This document shows, piece by piece, positions 8,986 to 16,968 of a stretch of DNA of 64,000 nt (its first letter is position 1; each line of letters begins with the position of its first letter). Origin of the DNA: an uncultured Clostridia bacterium (GTDB taxonomy: Bacteria > Bacillota > Clostridia > Christensenellales > Borkfalkiaceae); NCBI GenBank assembly GCA_934248055.1, contig CAKQKI010000001.1, forward strand, positions 62,001 to 126,000. Reading direction: 5' to 3'. The translations under genes and the position numbers were made by a program. A model generated the notes under the pieces. The model made no database searches and was not told the origin of the DNA. It was given only the letters and a program-made list of their open reading frames with translations.

Positions 8986-9777
8986 ATGAAGTACAAAAAA
9001 TTGCTTATTTTCGTAACGTGTCTTATGTTCGTTGCCGTTTTGATTGTCGGAACGGCAACTCTTTTTACGACCGCGGAAATTAAAGTAGAATGTGCGGAAA
9101 TCGAAAATTCACCCGAAAAGGTTTCCGATAAATCCGTTTCCGCTCTCAATTATTATAAAGGCAAAAGCCTGCTTTTCGTTAATAAGGACAGGCTTGTAAA
9201 AACCCTTGCCGCCGCTACTCCGTACGCCGAAATACTCAAAGTTAAAAAAATATATCCTAACAGAATATCCGTTAAAATCGCGGAGCGAAAGGAGTATTTT
9301 GCTCTTAAATCGAACGATAAGTATTATATTTTAGGCAAAGATTTCAAAGTTCTGAAAGAGTCTTTATCCCCGAACAATAATATTGACGGTAATCCGCTTG
9401 CGGTTATGACGATTGCGGCTTCCGACTATAATTACGGCGATTTGCGGGTAAACGCTTATATGAATATAGGCGACGGCTCAACCAAAGCCGCGCTTTTAAC
9501 GTCGGCGGACAACCTTCTTGCTTTCAGGGGAACGTCGTTTTGCGGCGAAATTTCTTTAAAAGTATACGAAAACGGACGAAGATTTCCCGTTCTTACCGTA
9601 AAAACCGTAGAAGGCGCGAAATTTCATTTATTTGAATTCGACGACGAGCCTTTACTCAAAATCGCCGCGGCTTACAAGCGTTATACAGAAACGGAAGATA
9701 AAAGCGTCGGCGAATTTGCCGTTGTTAAGATGAACGACGGAACGATTATCGTTAACTCCGATTATAAACCGAATTAA
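8986..9777 (+). CDS. divIB: Cell division protein DivIB/FtsQ
   Basis: Bitopic division protein that links FtsL and DivIC to the septal synthase. It has a short basic N-terminus, one membrane span (about residues 5-27) and an extracytoplasmic POTRA domain (about 28-100, with YKGKSLLFVNKDRLVKTL and VKKIYPNRISVKIAERK, the usual FtsQ/DivIB pattern). A beta domain follows to the end. Length 263 is normal. It starts 3 bases after murA. Confidence 0.88.
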   Translation: MKYKKLLIFVTCLMFVAVLIVGTATLFTTAEIKVECAEIENSPEKVSDKSVSALNYYKGKSLLFVNKDRLVKTLAAATPYAEILKVKKIYPNRISVKIAERKEYFALKSNDKYYILGKDFKVLKESLSPNNNIDGNPLAVMTIAASDYNYGDLRVNAYMNIGDGSTKAALLTSADNLLAFRGTSFCGEISLKVYENGRRFPVLTVKTVEGAKFHLFEFDDEPLLKIAAAYKRYTETEDKSVGEFAVVKMNDGTIIVNSDYKPN

Positions 9778-9781
9778 ATTC

Positions 9782-9810
9782 TTGACAAAGAGCAATAATT
9801 ATATTAAAAT
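9782..9810 (+). promoter_or_regulatory. Sigma-A promoter before ftsA-ftsZ
   Basis: TTGACA (9782-9787), a 17-base spacer and TAAAAT (9805-9810), within a very AT-rich 84-base gap. It would give ftsA-ftsZ their own transcript. Confidence 0.7.
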
Positions 9811-9861
9811 ATATACTAACTATATTACTGCGTTGCTACATGCTGATTACGAGGTTATTAA

Positions 9862-11004
9862 ATGCTGAAAGATTGCGTCGCGGTTGTCGACATTCAGACT
9901 TCGCATATAGACGTTGCTGTCGGAGAAAAAAGCGTTAACGGTACCTTTACCTTCCGCGCCCGCGAAACGGCGGCGTATTACACTTATTTCGACGGCGCTT
10001 TCTACGATATAAAAGTTCTTGAAGAAAAACTTGCGTCGCTATTTGCCAAAATTACCGAAAACAGCGAAATTTCTTCGATAGAAACGGTTTACGTGGGCGT
10101 TCCCGGCGAATTTATGAAAACGCTTACCAAAAATTACCGCATAACTTTCAACAGGCCCCGCAGAATTACCGACGCCGAGATTAAAACTCTTTTCGATCTC
10201 GCTTACGACGGCGAAAACGACCCCGAATACACTTTGATAAATCGCACCGCCGTGTATTTCGTGGCAGACGAACTTAAAACCCACAGCGTTAAAGGCGTTA
10301 AATGCAGCGCGCTTGCCGCAAGGGTATCGTTTAATCTCGTCAGTAATAATTATAAAGAAGTTTTAGAAAATATTTTTTCGAGAATAGGCGTAAAAACGGT
10401 AAAATTTTTATCCGTCGACCTTGCCGAAGCGTTGTATTTGTTTTCCGAAGACGAAAGAGACGCTTGCAGAATTCTGATAGACGTGGGCGAAGTTTCGTGT
10501 TCGCTTTCCGTGACCGCGGGCGACGGGCTTTTATACAGCGCGGCTTTCGCTCTCGGCGGCGGTCTTATCGCGGCGTATTTAAGCGAAGAACTCAAATGCG
10601 ATTTCGACGTTTCCGACGAGTTGAAACGCAAACTTAATTTAGGTTTAAGACCCAACACGCTTTCCAAGTATTCGGTAAAAAGCAGTTCGGGCGAAGAATA
10701 TTTATACGACAGGGATACGTGTAACCGCATTGCCTTTTCGGTGCTTGACAAGATTGCCGAATCGTGCGACAAGGCGATTTCGGCGTGTCCGTTAAGGCTC
10801 CCGAGCGACGTTGAAACGGCGTTTACGGGCGGCGGCGTATGCTTTATGCGCGGAGCGGTGGAGTATTTATCCACAAGGCTCGGAGTTTTTCCGAAAATAA
10901 TCGCTCCAGAAGTGCCGAGATACGATAAACCCGACAACAGTTCTCTTTTATCGTTATTGTCGGTAGCGCTTGATACGTCGAAAAATAAACTTTTCTACTT
11001 GTAA
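9862..11004 (+). CDS. ftsA: Cell division protein FtsA-like (actin fold)
   Basis: Actin/HSP70-fold ATPase that tethers FtsZ to the membrane. The N-terminal CVAVVDIQTSHIDVAVG is the phosphate-1 motif; an SHS2 (1C) domain follows (about 75-165, with VYVGVPGEFM). Phosphate-2 is ILIDVGEVSCSLSV, then ALGGGLIAAYL, and the adenosine motif is AFTGGGVCFMRGAVEYL. It is 380 residues, slightly shorter than average, and the usual C-terminal amphipathic membrane helix is not obvious. It is placed directly before ftsZ with its own promoter. Confidence 0.85.
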   Translation: MLKDCVAVVDIQTSHIDVAVGEKSVNGTFTFRARETAAYYTYFDGAFYDIKVLEEKLASLFAKITENSEISSIETVYVGVPGEFMKTLTKNYRITFNRPRRITDAEIKTLFDLAYDGENDPEYTLINRTAVYFVADELKTHSVKGVKCSALAARVSFNLVSNNYKEVLENIFSRIGVKTVKFLSVDLAEALYLFSEDERDACRILIDVGEVSCSLSVTAGDGLLYSAAFALGGGLIAAYLSEELKCDFDVSDELKRKLNLGLRPNTLSKYSVKSSSGEEYLYDRDTCNRIAFSVLDKIAESCDKAISACPLRLPSDVETAFTGGGVCFMRGAVEYLSTRLGVFPKIIAPEVPRYDKPDNSSLLSLLSVALDTSKNKLFYL

Positions 11005-11017
11005 TAACGGAGGAATT

Positions 11018-12187
11018 ATGTACGATAACGACGAAAATTTATATACCGAGGCATCGCCTTTAAACGTTTGCAAAATTAAAGTCATAGGCGTTGGCGGCGG
11101 CGGCAACAACGCCGTGAACAGAATGATTGACGAAGGTATCACGAGCGCGGAATTTATCGCGGTAAACACCGATTTGCAGGCTCTTATGATGTCGCACGCC
11201 GAACCCAAAAACCGTATTCAGATAGGTAAGGTGGAAACTCAGGGTTTAGGCGCGGGATCTTTTCCCGACGTCGGCGAAAAAGCAGCCGAAGAAAGTCGCG
11301 CGGAAATCGAAGAAGCGCTCGAAGGCGTTAATCTTTTATTTATAACCGCAGGAATGGGCGGCGGCACGGGAACGGGCGCTGCTCCCGTTATAGCGAAAAT
11401 CGCAAAAGAAAAACATTGCGTTACGATAGCCGTCGTAACGAAGCCTTTTGCGTTCGAAGGCAAGCGTCGCGAAGAAAACGCAAAACGCGGCATTGCAAAC
11501 TTATCTAAATTCGTTGACACTCTTATCGTTATTCCCAACGATAAACTTATAGACAGTCTTGAAAAAAACACGTCTATGCTCGAAGCGTTCAAGATTGCCG
11601 ACAATAATCTTAAACAGGCTATTTGCGGCATTTCAGACCTTATAACCGTGCCTGCGCTTATCAATCTTGACTTTGCAGACGTTAAAACCGTCATTCAGGG
11701 GCAAGGCATAGCGCATATGGGAATAGGAAGGGCAAAAGGCGAAAATAAAATCGTAGAAGCCGTTCGTCAGGCGGTGTCTTCGCCTATGCTCGAAACCACG
11801 ATAGAAGGCGCGCGCAATCTTATTCTTAACATTACGGGCGATTCCAAAATGTCTATCGGCGAAGTAAACGAAGCGGCAAATCTCGTTCACGGAGTAGTCG
11901 ATTATTCGGCGAATATTATTCTCGGCGCGAACACTATGCCCGACCTGCAAGACGAAGTTATTATAACTATCATCGCTACGGGATTTGTGGACGAAAACGG
12001 GATAAAAAGAGAGCCGCGAAGGTTTGTTTCGCCCGTTAAAACGGTTGAAGAAGTCAAACCGCAGGACGTCGTTAAACCCGCCGAGCAGCCCGTTCGCGAA
12101 CCCGTCGTTAAACCCGTCGAAGCGGTTGAAGAACCCGCTAAGAAAGACGTTCCGCCTTTTGTTAAAAAACTTTTCGGCAAAAAGTAA
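11018..12187 (+). CDS. ftsZ: Cell division protein FtsZ
   Basis: Tubulin-like GTPase that forms the Z-ring. Key motifs are KVIGVGGGGNNAVNRM, the tubulin signature GGGTGTGAAPVIA, the synergy-loop region INLDFADVKT and a variable Pro/Glu/Val-rich linker after residue 335. The C-terminal peptide PPFVKKLFGKK is a shortened version of the usual conserved tail that binds FtsA/SepF. ATG 11018 stands right after GGAGGAATT and gives 389 residues; an in-frame start at 10970 would overlap ftsA and adds no conserved sequence. Confidence 0.97.
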   Translation: MYDNDENLYTEASPLNVCKIKVIGVGGGGNNAVNRMIDEGITSAEFIAVNTDLQALMMSHAEPKNRIQIGKVETQGLGAGSFPDVGEKAAEESRAEIEEALEGVNLLFITAGMGGGTGTGAAPVIAKIAKEKHCVTIAVVTKPFAFEGKRREENAKRGIANLSKFVDTLIVIPNDKLIDSLEKNTSMLEAFKIADNNLKQAICGISDLITVPALINLDFADVKTVIQGQGIAHMGIGRAKGENKIVEAVRQAVSSPMLETTIEGARNLILNITGDSKMSIGEVNEAANLVHGVVDYSANIILGANTMPDLQDEVIITIIATGFVDENGIKREPRRFVSPVKTVEEVKPQDVVKPAEQPVREPVVKPVEAVEEPAKKDVPPFVKKLFGKK

Positions 12188-12233
12188 AAAAACTTTATCG
12201 TTTTATTTTGTTTTTACCGTTAATTCAGGTTTT

Positions 12234-12270
12234 AAATCCGACGATTTGAATTCAAATCGTCGGATTTTCG
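12234..12270 (+). terminator. Terminator after ftsZ (34-bp perfect palindrome)
   Basis: A 17-base arm starting AAATCCGACG at 12234 is followed at once by its exact reverse complement ending at 12267. The folded RNA would have a 15-bp stem with a 4-base loop. It closes the dcw cluster. The T-run is short, so termination may be partial, or the palindrome may act in both directions. Confidence 0.68.
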
Positions 12271-12351
12271 TTATAAAAATCGTTTTCATCGGTAGCCGTA
12301 TAAAAATATAGTCAAATTGCTGCAAAAGATAAGTAAAAAACGATTTTTCGC

Positions 12352-12380
12352 TTGATTTTTGCTTGTTTGTGTGGTAGAAT
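12352..12380 (+). promoter_or_regulatory. Sigma-A promoter of the CdaR-like regulator
   Basis: TTGATT (12352-12357), 17 bases, TAGAAT (12375-12380). It is placed about 30 bases before the proposed ATG at 12412. Confidence 0.65.
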
Positions 12381-12411
12381 AGTTATGCACTTTGCACAAA
12401 AGGCGGTAAAA

Positions 12412-13461
12412 ATGGAAAGAGAATTAAACGGAATATTAAGATCTATAAAATCGCGGACGGGTATTGACGTTGCCGCCGTATCGAGAAACGGCATTGTAGA
12501 AGCGTCTACGTTCGGCGAATATTTTAAAATCGACGCGGATATTTGCGACAGCGGTGACAATTCGCCCGTAAAAGCGGAAAAGTACGGAAAAACATACTTT
12601 TCGTTTTCTTTTAACGGCACGGAATTTATAGGCGCGATAGACGGCGTTGACAATATTTCGTATAATTACGCGCTTTTTATTGCGTCGTTTATCGAAAACA
12701 GTCAGCCGCGCGCCGTTGAACTCGGGTTTGACGAGCAGTTGCTTGCCGTTTTGCTCGGCGAAAGCACGAAATCGCGTACGGCTCAGTTCTGCTCGAAATA
12801 TTCTATTCCGCGCAGTAATTGTTTCGTCGTTACGTTCAAATGTAAAAAGGGCAGAGCGCAGGAACTTAAATCATTTCTTACCGATTACGCAATCGGAAGC
12901 GACAGCGTGGTGCAGATTGACGACGAAACGTGCGCTCTGATAAGATTTTCCGACGAAGATAACGATTGCTATTCTTCGGGCGAAGAGTACGCCGCGTGTA
13001 CGATACGCTCCGTTTACGAAGAGTTGGGGCTTGAAATTTCCGCATTCGTAGGCAGTATCGTAAGGAGTTTTGACGAAATATCCTTTTCGTTCAGAAACGC
13101 CGTAGAAACGGAACGTCTTGCAGAAACCTTCGGCGTAAAAACGGGCGTACATTCGTATAAAGATTTTGCGCTTTTTAAAATGGCAGAAGAAATGTCGCAG
13201 GCGAGAATAAACGAACTTTTAGACGTTTTATTGAAGCCTGCCGCGCGTTCCGTTCTCGACGATGAAGAAATAATGCTGACGGTAGAAGAATTTTTGCGCA
13301 ATAATCTGAACGTTTCCGAAGCGGCGCGCGCGCTGTACGTTCACAGAAACACTCTTATTTACAGGCTTGACAAAATAAAACGAATAACGGGAATGGATAT
13401 AAGAGATTTCAACGACGCAACGTCTTTCAGGCTTATTTGCGTGCTTTCCAAACTTAAATAA
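12412..13461 (+). CDS. CdaR/PucR-family helix-turn-helix transcriptional regulator
   Basis: A 349-residue cytosolic regulator. The N-terminal half is a putative sensor region with no clear motif. The middle (about 130-260) resembles the GGDEF-like domain of CdaR/PucR proteins. The C-terminus (about 295-345) is the HTH_30 domain with LNVSEAARALYVHRNTLIYR, the hallmark of this family, which often senses sugar acids or purine metabolites. The target is unknown; no effector operon is adjacent. ATG 12412 follows AAAGGCGG; an in-frame ATG at 12385 overlaps the promoter. A terminator follows immediately. Confidence 0.83.
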   Translation: MERELNGILRSIKSRTGIDVAAVSRNGIVEASTFGEYFKIDADICDSGDNSPVKAEKYGKTYFSFSFNGTEFIGAIDGVDNISYNYALFIASFIENSQPRAVELGFDEQLLAVLLGESTKSRTAQFCSKYSIPRSNCFVVTFKCKKGRAQELKSFLTDYAIGSDSVVQIDDETCALIRFSDEDNDCYSSGEEYAACTIRSVYEELGLEISAFVGSIVRSFDEISFSFRNAVETERLAETFGVKTGVHSYKDFALFKMAEEMSQARINELLDVLLKPAARSVLDDEEIMLTVEEFLRNNLNVSEAARALYVHRNTLIYRLDKIKRITGMDIRDFNDATSFRLICVLSKLK

Positions 13462-13520
13462 AAAAATACGAACGCCGTTTTTGTTTCGGTGTTCGTATTT
13501 TTAATATCTTGCGGAAGCGG
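13458..13520. repeat. Left direct repeat of the restriction island (terminator plus tRNA 3' tip)
   Basis: This 63-base segment matches 16384-16446 at 61 positions (offset 2926). It contains a hairpin (AATACGAACGCCG ... CGGTGTTCGTATT) that ends the CdaR-like gene and a GCGGAAGCGG tail equal to the 3' acceptor end of the tRNA-Ser gene on the minus strand. The CCA-encoding TGG is changed to TTG. Beyond 13520 the tRNA similarity stops. It looks like the attL of an element inserted at the tRNA 3' end. Confidence 0.85.
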
Positions 13521-13565
13521 TTTTTTTAAAAAATCATTTAGAGATAACGAATGGAATCTCTAAAT

Positions 13566-14309
13566 TTATTTTTTTAACACAAACAAATACTCGTGGGCGA
13601 GTAAAAGGAAATTAAACTTTATGCTGTTTGTTTTCCAATAGCCCGTGGTTTTGCAGTTGTGTTGTTCCTTAATTATAATTTCTTTCGTTTTGAGCCCTGC
13701 CATTTCAAAAATACGCATTGTTTCAAACGCCAATGGTTGAACCATACCTTTTTTGCGCATGTCTCCCATAAGTATAGCGCAAAACTTGTCCTTTTTGAGT
13801 ACCCGATAACATTCGTCTGCTACCTTGCCGATTTCAAACAAAAAATCTTTCATCGACATAAGCGACATATCGCCGTCAATATTTTCGCTGTAGTGAATAA
13901 TATCGGCATAAGGCGGGTGCGTGCAGATAAGGTCAATCGAATTATCGGCAATAGACGAAAGATTGCGCGCATCGCCTTGCATAATACTTATCGTCGGATT
14001 AAATTCACACTCGAAATTTAATTTGCTTTTTGTAATTTCAAGCGCGTTCGGGTTAATATCGACACCGATAAAATTTCTGTTTGTCAATTTTGCTTCAACG
14101 GCAGTAGTTCCGCCACCGACAAATTGATCTAAAACCGTATCGCCTTCGTTTGAATAACGCAGGATTACGTTTCTCGGAATATACGGCGACCAATTTCCGC
14201 GATATTTAGCGTCGTGTGTTGCCCATTTACCACGATCGGGGAACGCCCAAACGGTATTTGTTTCGAGTTCGAAATTTTCGGGCTGCATGGGTATTTGTTT
14301 CTTTGCCAT
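13566..14309 (-). CDS. DNA methyltransferase of the N4/N6 type (second methylase of the DpnII-type system)
   Basis: A 247-residue SAM-dependent DNA methylase. Motif I is LDQFVGGGTTAVEA followed by IGVDINP; motif IV is CTHPPYADI (an HPPY form of the D/N/S-PPY catalytic motif); the N-terminal YRGNWSPYIPRNVILRY would be motif X. It is the third gene of a minus-strand operon, starting 1 base after the restriction gene stop. DpnII/MboI-type systems usually have two methylases, a Dam-like one and a second protecting other DNA forms. This one does not look like DpnA, which has a DPPY motif, so its exact target is unsure; N6-adenine in GATC is likely from context. Confidence 0.8.
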   Translation of the reverse strand: MAKKQIPMQPENFELETNTVWAFPDRGKWATHDAKYRGNWSPYIPRNVILRYSNEGDTVLDQFVGGGTTAVEAKLTNRNFIGVDINPNALEITKSKLNFECEFNPTISIMQGDARNLSSIADNSIDLICTHPPYADIIHYSENIDGDMSLMSMKDFLFEIGKVADECYRVLKKDKFCAILMGDMRKKGMVQPLAFETMRIFEMAGLKTKEIIIKEQHNCKTTGYWKTNSIKFNFLLLAHEYLFVLKK

Positions 14310-14310
14310 A

Positions 14311-15171
14311 TTACTTGAAAAGTTCCTTTACTATACCGTTTTCCATATCGGCAATGCAGTACATATTGTCTAAAACGTCAAACGTTTCTTCAAGATTATT
14401 GCGAGCAGACTTCCAGCCCTGACCGTCGGTAAACCAAACGAATGCAAAGCCGTCGATTTCTTTTGCTTCCAATGCAATAGTTTTATAACTTCTTGCGGTT
14501 TCGTTGAGTTTTGAACCTTGACTCGAATAAAAATTCGCTTCGACGGCGTACACCGTTTTATCTTTCTTAACCACAAAATCGAAACGTTTTTTCGCTTTGC
14601 CTTGGTTTGAAATGCTCGACAAGTCCAAATTCCATTTCTTTTCAACGTCGGAAAGATACATTTCTTTGAAATAATCGACGTTTCTTTTGAGCCCTGCTTG
14701 AACAAGATACGATTCTACCAAATCTTCCATTAAATGACCGCCGCGATTTTTACGACCATTGCTGTCAAGTCCGACTTCTACGCCTGTAACATAATCGACG
14801 AGATTGTTTATCAAGTGTTCCGAAATAAGTGAGAATAAACCCGTCTTGCGCATAAACATTATGTATTCGGCGATAGAATAATTTTGTTTTGCAAAATTAA
14901 ACCAATATTCGCCGTCGCTGTCAATCGCGTATATTTCGCGACTGCGGACAGCAAGCAAAATAGGAATACACTTCAAGACTTTCGGGTATTCCGCTACAAG
15001 GTTTTTGAAATCGTTTTCGATATTTTTTGAGCCGATAAGTGAGTTAAGAATATTCAACTCAACTTTGATATTATCGACTTTTCCATATACTTTTTCAAAG
15101 TCAACGTAAAATTTATAGTCGCAAATACTGCTTCTGAACGTTTCAAGCCATTTACTAAAATCTCTTTTCAT
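14311..15171 (-). CDS. Type II restriction endonuclease, DpnII/MboI family (GATC)
   Basis: Cuts unmethylated GATC. The 286-residue protein follows DpnII from end to end in my recall of that sequence: LNILNSLIGSKNIENDF, YSIAEYIMF, NLVDYVTGVEVGLDSNGRKN, GSKLNETARSYK and WFTDGQGW near the end. D198 in RFDF and E211-x-N213 (VEANFYS) look like a PD-(D/E)xK type active site. It lies between two methylase genes on the minus strand, 13 bases after the first. Length is normal and the frame is intact, so it is likely active. Confidence 0.93.
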   Translation of the reverse strand: MKRDFSKWLETFRSSICDYKFYVDFEKVYGKVDNIKVELNILNSLIGSKNIENDFKNLVAEYPKVLKCIPILLAVRSREIYAIDSDGEYWFNFAKQNYSIAEYIMFMRKTGLFSLISEHLINNLVDYVTGVEVGLDSNGRKNRGGHLMEDLVESYLVQAGLKRNVDYFKEMYLSDVEKKWNLDLSSISNQGKAKKRFDFVVKKDKTVYAVEANFYSSQGSKLNETARSYKTIALEAKEIDGFAFVWFTDGQGWKSARNNLEETFDVLDNMYCIADMENGIVKELFK

Positions 15172-15184
15172 TCGTTATTTCTCC

Positions 15185-16252
15185 TTAGTTGCAAATAAGC
15201 AATTCGTTTATTTTGCCGCGTTTATCGCCTTTGCTGTTTATTGCTCGGCTTGCTTCTACACGATTTATTTTATAGTTCTTATACAAATCGTCAAAGAAAT
15301 TATCTGCTTCGTTTACGTTTTTCGGATCGGAATTACTTAAAACAATTTTTGCGCCCGAAAGATTGATTTCGTTAATAAACTTAAATAGTCTTATCTGCTC
15401 GCTATCGTCAAACACATCGATATTGTAAGACGTAAACCCTGACGTTTCTGAAATAGGGCGATACGGGGGATCGAGATATACAAACGTATCTTTATCAATA
15501 AACGATTTTGACAATGAATAATCGCCGCAAACAATAGTAACGTTTTGCAATGCTTCGTGAATATTTCGCAAATTTTCATCGTCGCAAATAGTCGGGTTTT
15601 TATACGCACCCATAGGAACGTTGAATTGTCCTTTCCTGTTTACGCGATAAAGTCCGTTAAAACAAGTTTTATTCAAGAAAATAAACTGTGCCGCCTTTTC
15701 AGTTGCGGTTTCTTCGGTTAATGTTGTTGAATTGAATCTTTCCCGAACGATATAGTAGAAATATTTTCTGCCGTTTTCATCCATGGGCAAAAACAGCATT
15801 TGCATTTCGTTAAGTTTTGAAATTAAATTATCTACGTCGTTTTTTACGGCTTGATATGCGTTTATAAGTTCGGCGTTTATATCACTGATATACAGCTTTT
15901 GAAAATTGTATTTTGAAAGCATATTGAAAAACAATGCGCCACCGCCAACCATGGGTTCGGCATATTTTGTTAAAATTTTTTCTTCGTTTGCCGGGAGCGT
16001 TTTTTCGATTTGTTCAACAAGTTGGCTTTTTCCACCTACCCATTTTACAAACGGTTTAAGCACGGCAGTTTTTGATTTTTCATAACGAACGGTTCTTTTA
16101 TCAATCGGTTTTTCGGCATTTGACGGAATAATCCACATATTGCCAACCATCATTGCGCCGTTTATCCTGTTTTCACTACATAACACGGAAACACGTCTTT
16201 GCGAAATGTTCCATTTTTCGGCGGCTTCTTTGGCAGAAATAAAACTTAACAT
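15185..16252 (-). CDS. Dam-like adenine DNA methyltransferase with N-terminal HTH domain
   Basis: A 355-residue fusion. Residues 1-50 form a small helix-turn-helix or excisionase-like domain (ISAKEAAEKWNISQRRVSVL, ending GNMWIIPSNAEKP). Residues 65 onward are a D12-class N6-adenine methylase: motif X KPFVKWVGGKSQLVEQI, motif I YAEPMVGGGALFFN and catalytic DPPY at 261-264. It would methylate GATC and protect the host from the adjacent DpnII-like nuclease. Standard DpnM is about 284 residues, so the HTH is an addition that could bind DNA and regulate the operon. The ATG follows AAAGGTGAT on the minus strand. First gene of the operon. Confidence 0.93.
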   Translation of the reverse strand: MLSFISAKEAAEKWNISQRRVSVLCSENRINGAMMVGNMWIIPSNAEKPIDKRTVRYEKSKTAVLKPFVKWVGGKSQLVEQIEKTLPANEEKILTKYAEPMVGGGALFFNMLSKYNFQKLYISDINAELINAYQAVKNDVDNLISKLNEMQMLFLPMDENGRKYFYYIVRERFNSTTLTEETATEKAAQFIFLNKTCFNGLYRVNRKGQFNVPMGAYKNPTICDDENLRNIHEALQNVTIVCGDYSLSKSFIDKDTFVYLDPPYRPISETSGFTSYNIDVFDDSEQIRLFKFINEINLSGAKIVLSNSDPKNVNEADNFFDDLYKNYKINRVEASRAINSKGDKRGKINELLICN

Positions 16253-16278
16253 AATATCACCTTTAAAATTATATTTAT

Positions 16279-16307
16279 ATTATATTCTAAAACGCGAATA
16301 ATAGCAA
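16279..16307 (-). promoter_or_regulatory. Promoter of the restriction-modification operon
   Basis: On the minus strand, TTGCTA (16302-16307), 17 bases, TATAAT (16279-16284). It is the only good promoter-like pair before the HTH-Dam gene and leaves a leader of roughly 20 bases. Confidence 0.55.
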
Positions 16308-16383
16308 GCGATCACTTGTTCATCTATGTGAAAATTTTTAATTAAAACTTCAAATGGCACTTTGGCGGGTACTTAAACGCAGT

Positions 16384-16446
16384 ATAAAAAAATACGAACG
16401 CCGTTTTTGTTTCGGTGTTCGTATTTTTAATGTCTGGCGGAAGCGG
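16384..16446. repeat. Right direct repeat of the restriction island
   Basis: Partner of 13458-13520, with two mismatches in 63. Here the segment is continuous with an intact tRNA-Ser gene on the minus strand, so this copy is the original tRNA 3' end plus its terminator. The hairpin (AATACGAACGCCG ... CGGTGTTCGTATT, 16391-16426) should end tRNA transcription on the minus strand. Confidence 0.85.
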
Positions 16447-16523
16447 TGGGATTCGAACCCACGATACGTTGCCGTATACCTGATTTCGAGTCAGGGCCGT
16501 TATGACCACTTCGATACACTTCC
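16435..16523 (-). tRNA. tRNA-Ser (anticodon CGA), CCA encoded
   Basis: Read on the minus strand, GGAAGTG pairs with CGCTTCC, followed by discriminator G and an encoded CCA (16435-16437). The anticodon stem CCTGA/TCAGG encloses the loop CTCGAAA with anticodon CGA (plus-strand 16486-16488). The long variable arm (ATACG GCAA CGTAT) is the mark of class II serine tRNA, and the T-arm is GTGGG TTCGAAT CCCAC. It reads UCG codons. Its 3' end is duplicated 2.9 kb away by the restriction island. Confidence 0.95.
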
Positions 16524-16666
16524 GTTTTGCAACTATAATAGTTTATCATACTTTTTAATTTTTGTATATCGTTTTCAAGCCGATTTTTAAAATTATTTTA
16601 AAAAAATTATAAAATTTGCAGGGTATGCTCGGCATGGATATACAAATCACAGTATTATATGCGGTG

Positions 16667-16700
16667 TTTTTGCAAGGTTTGTATTATTCTTGTCTGGCAT
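16667..16700. repeat. Short repeated element, copy 1
   Basis: TTTTGCAAGG, 7 other bases, then TTATTCTTGTCTGGCAT (16684-16700). The same two blocks with nearly the same spacing recur at 59301-59333. Looser copies are at 59531-59563 and 59401-59420. On the minus strand it would end a protein in HARQE and a stop, similar to the HAEQK end of the AraC gene at 39250. It may be a relic of an AraC-type gene end or a dispersed element. Confidence 0.45.
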
Positions 16701-16737
16701 GCATAATAATTCGCTTTTTCAAAGCATACAATTTATT

Positions 16738-16968
16738 ATGATATTATCGGACGGTATCGCGGGGAAGTTATATTCTATTTCAAAAATCGACGCGTCAGAC
16801 GATTTTTTAAAAGCCCGACTGAAAATTCTCGGGCTGAGTGACGGCGCTATTATCAAAATAGAGAGAATAAGCGGAAAACGCTCGTGTTTTATGGTGTCGG
16901 CAAAATCCCGGCTAATTGCGCTTTCAGGTGAAATAGCGGACAAAATAACGGTTAATATAAATGAATAA
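16738..16968 (+). CDS. feoA: FeoA-family SH3-like protein
   Basis: Small cytosolic SH3-fold protein of 76 residues that assists the FeoB ferrous iron transporter. It shows the FeoA pattern: short strands, FLKARLKILGLSDGAIIKI and a C-terminal KSRLIALSGEIADKITV (usual form RGxxIALRxxEAxxIxV). It overlaps feoB by 8 bases, the usual feoAB coupling. I chose ATG 16738; an in-frame TTG at 16690 would add 16 residues that read from the repeat element. Neither start has a clear ribosome binding site. Confidence 0.85.
   Translation: MILSDGIAGKLYSISKIDASDDFLKARLKILGLSDGAIIKIERISGKRSCFMVSAKSRLIALSGEIADKITVNINE

Noticed and set aside
13566..14309. Calling this gene DpnA
   Set aside because: Its catalytic motif is HPPY and its motif order differs from DpnA as I know it; only the general N4/N6 methylase class is supported.
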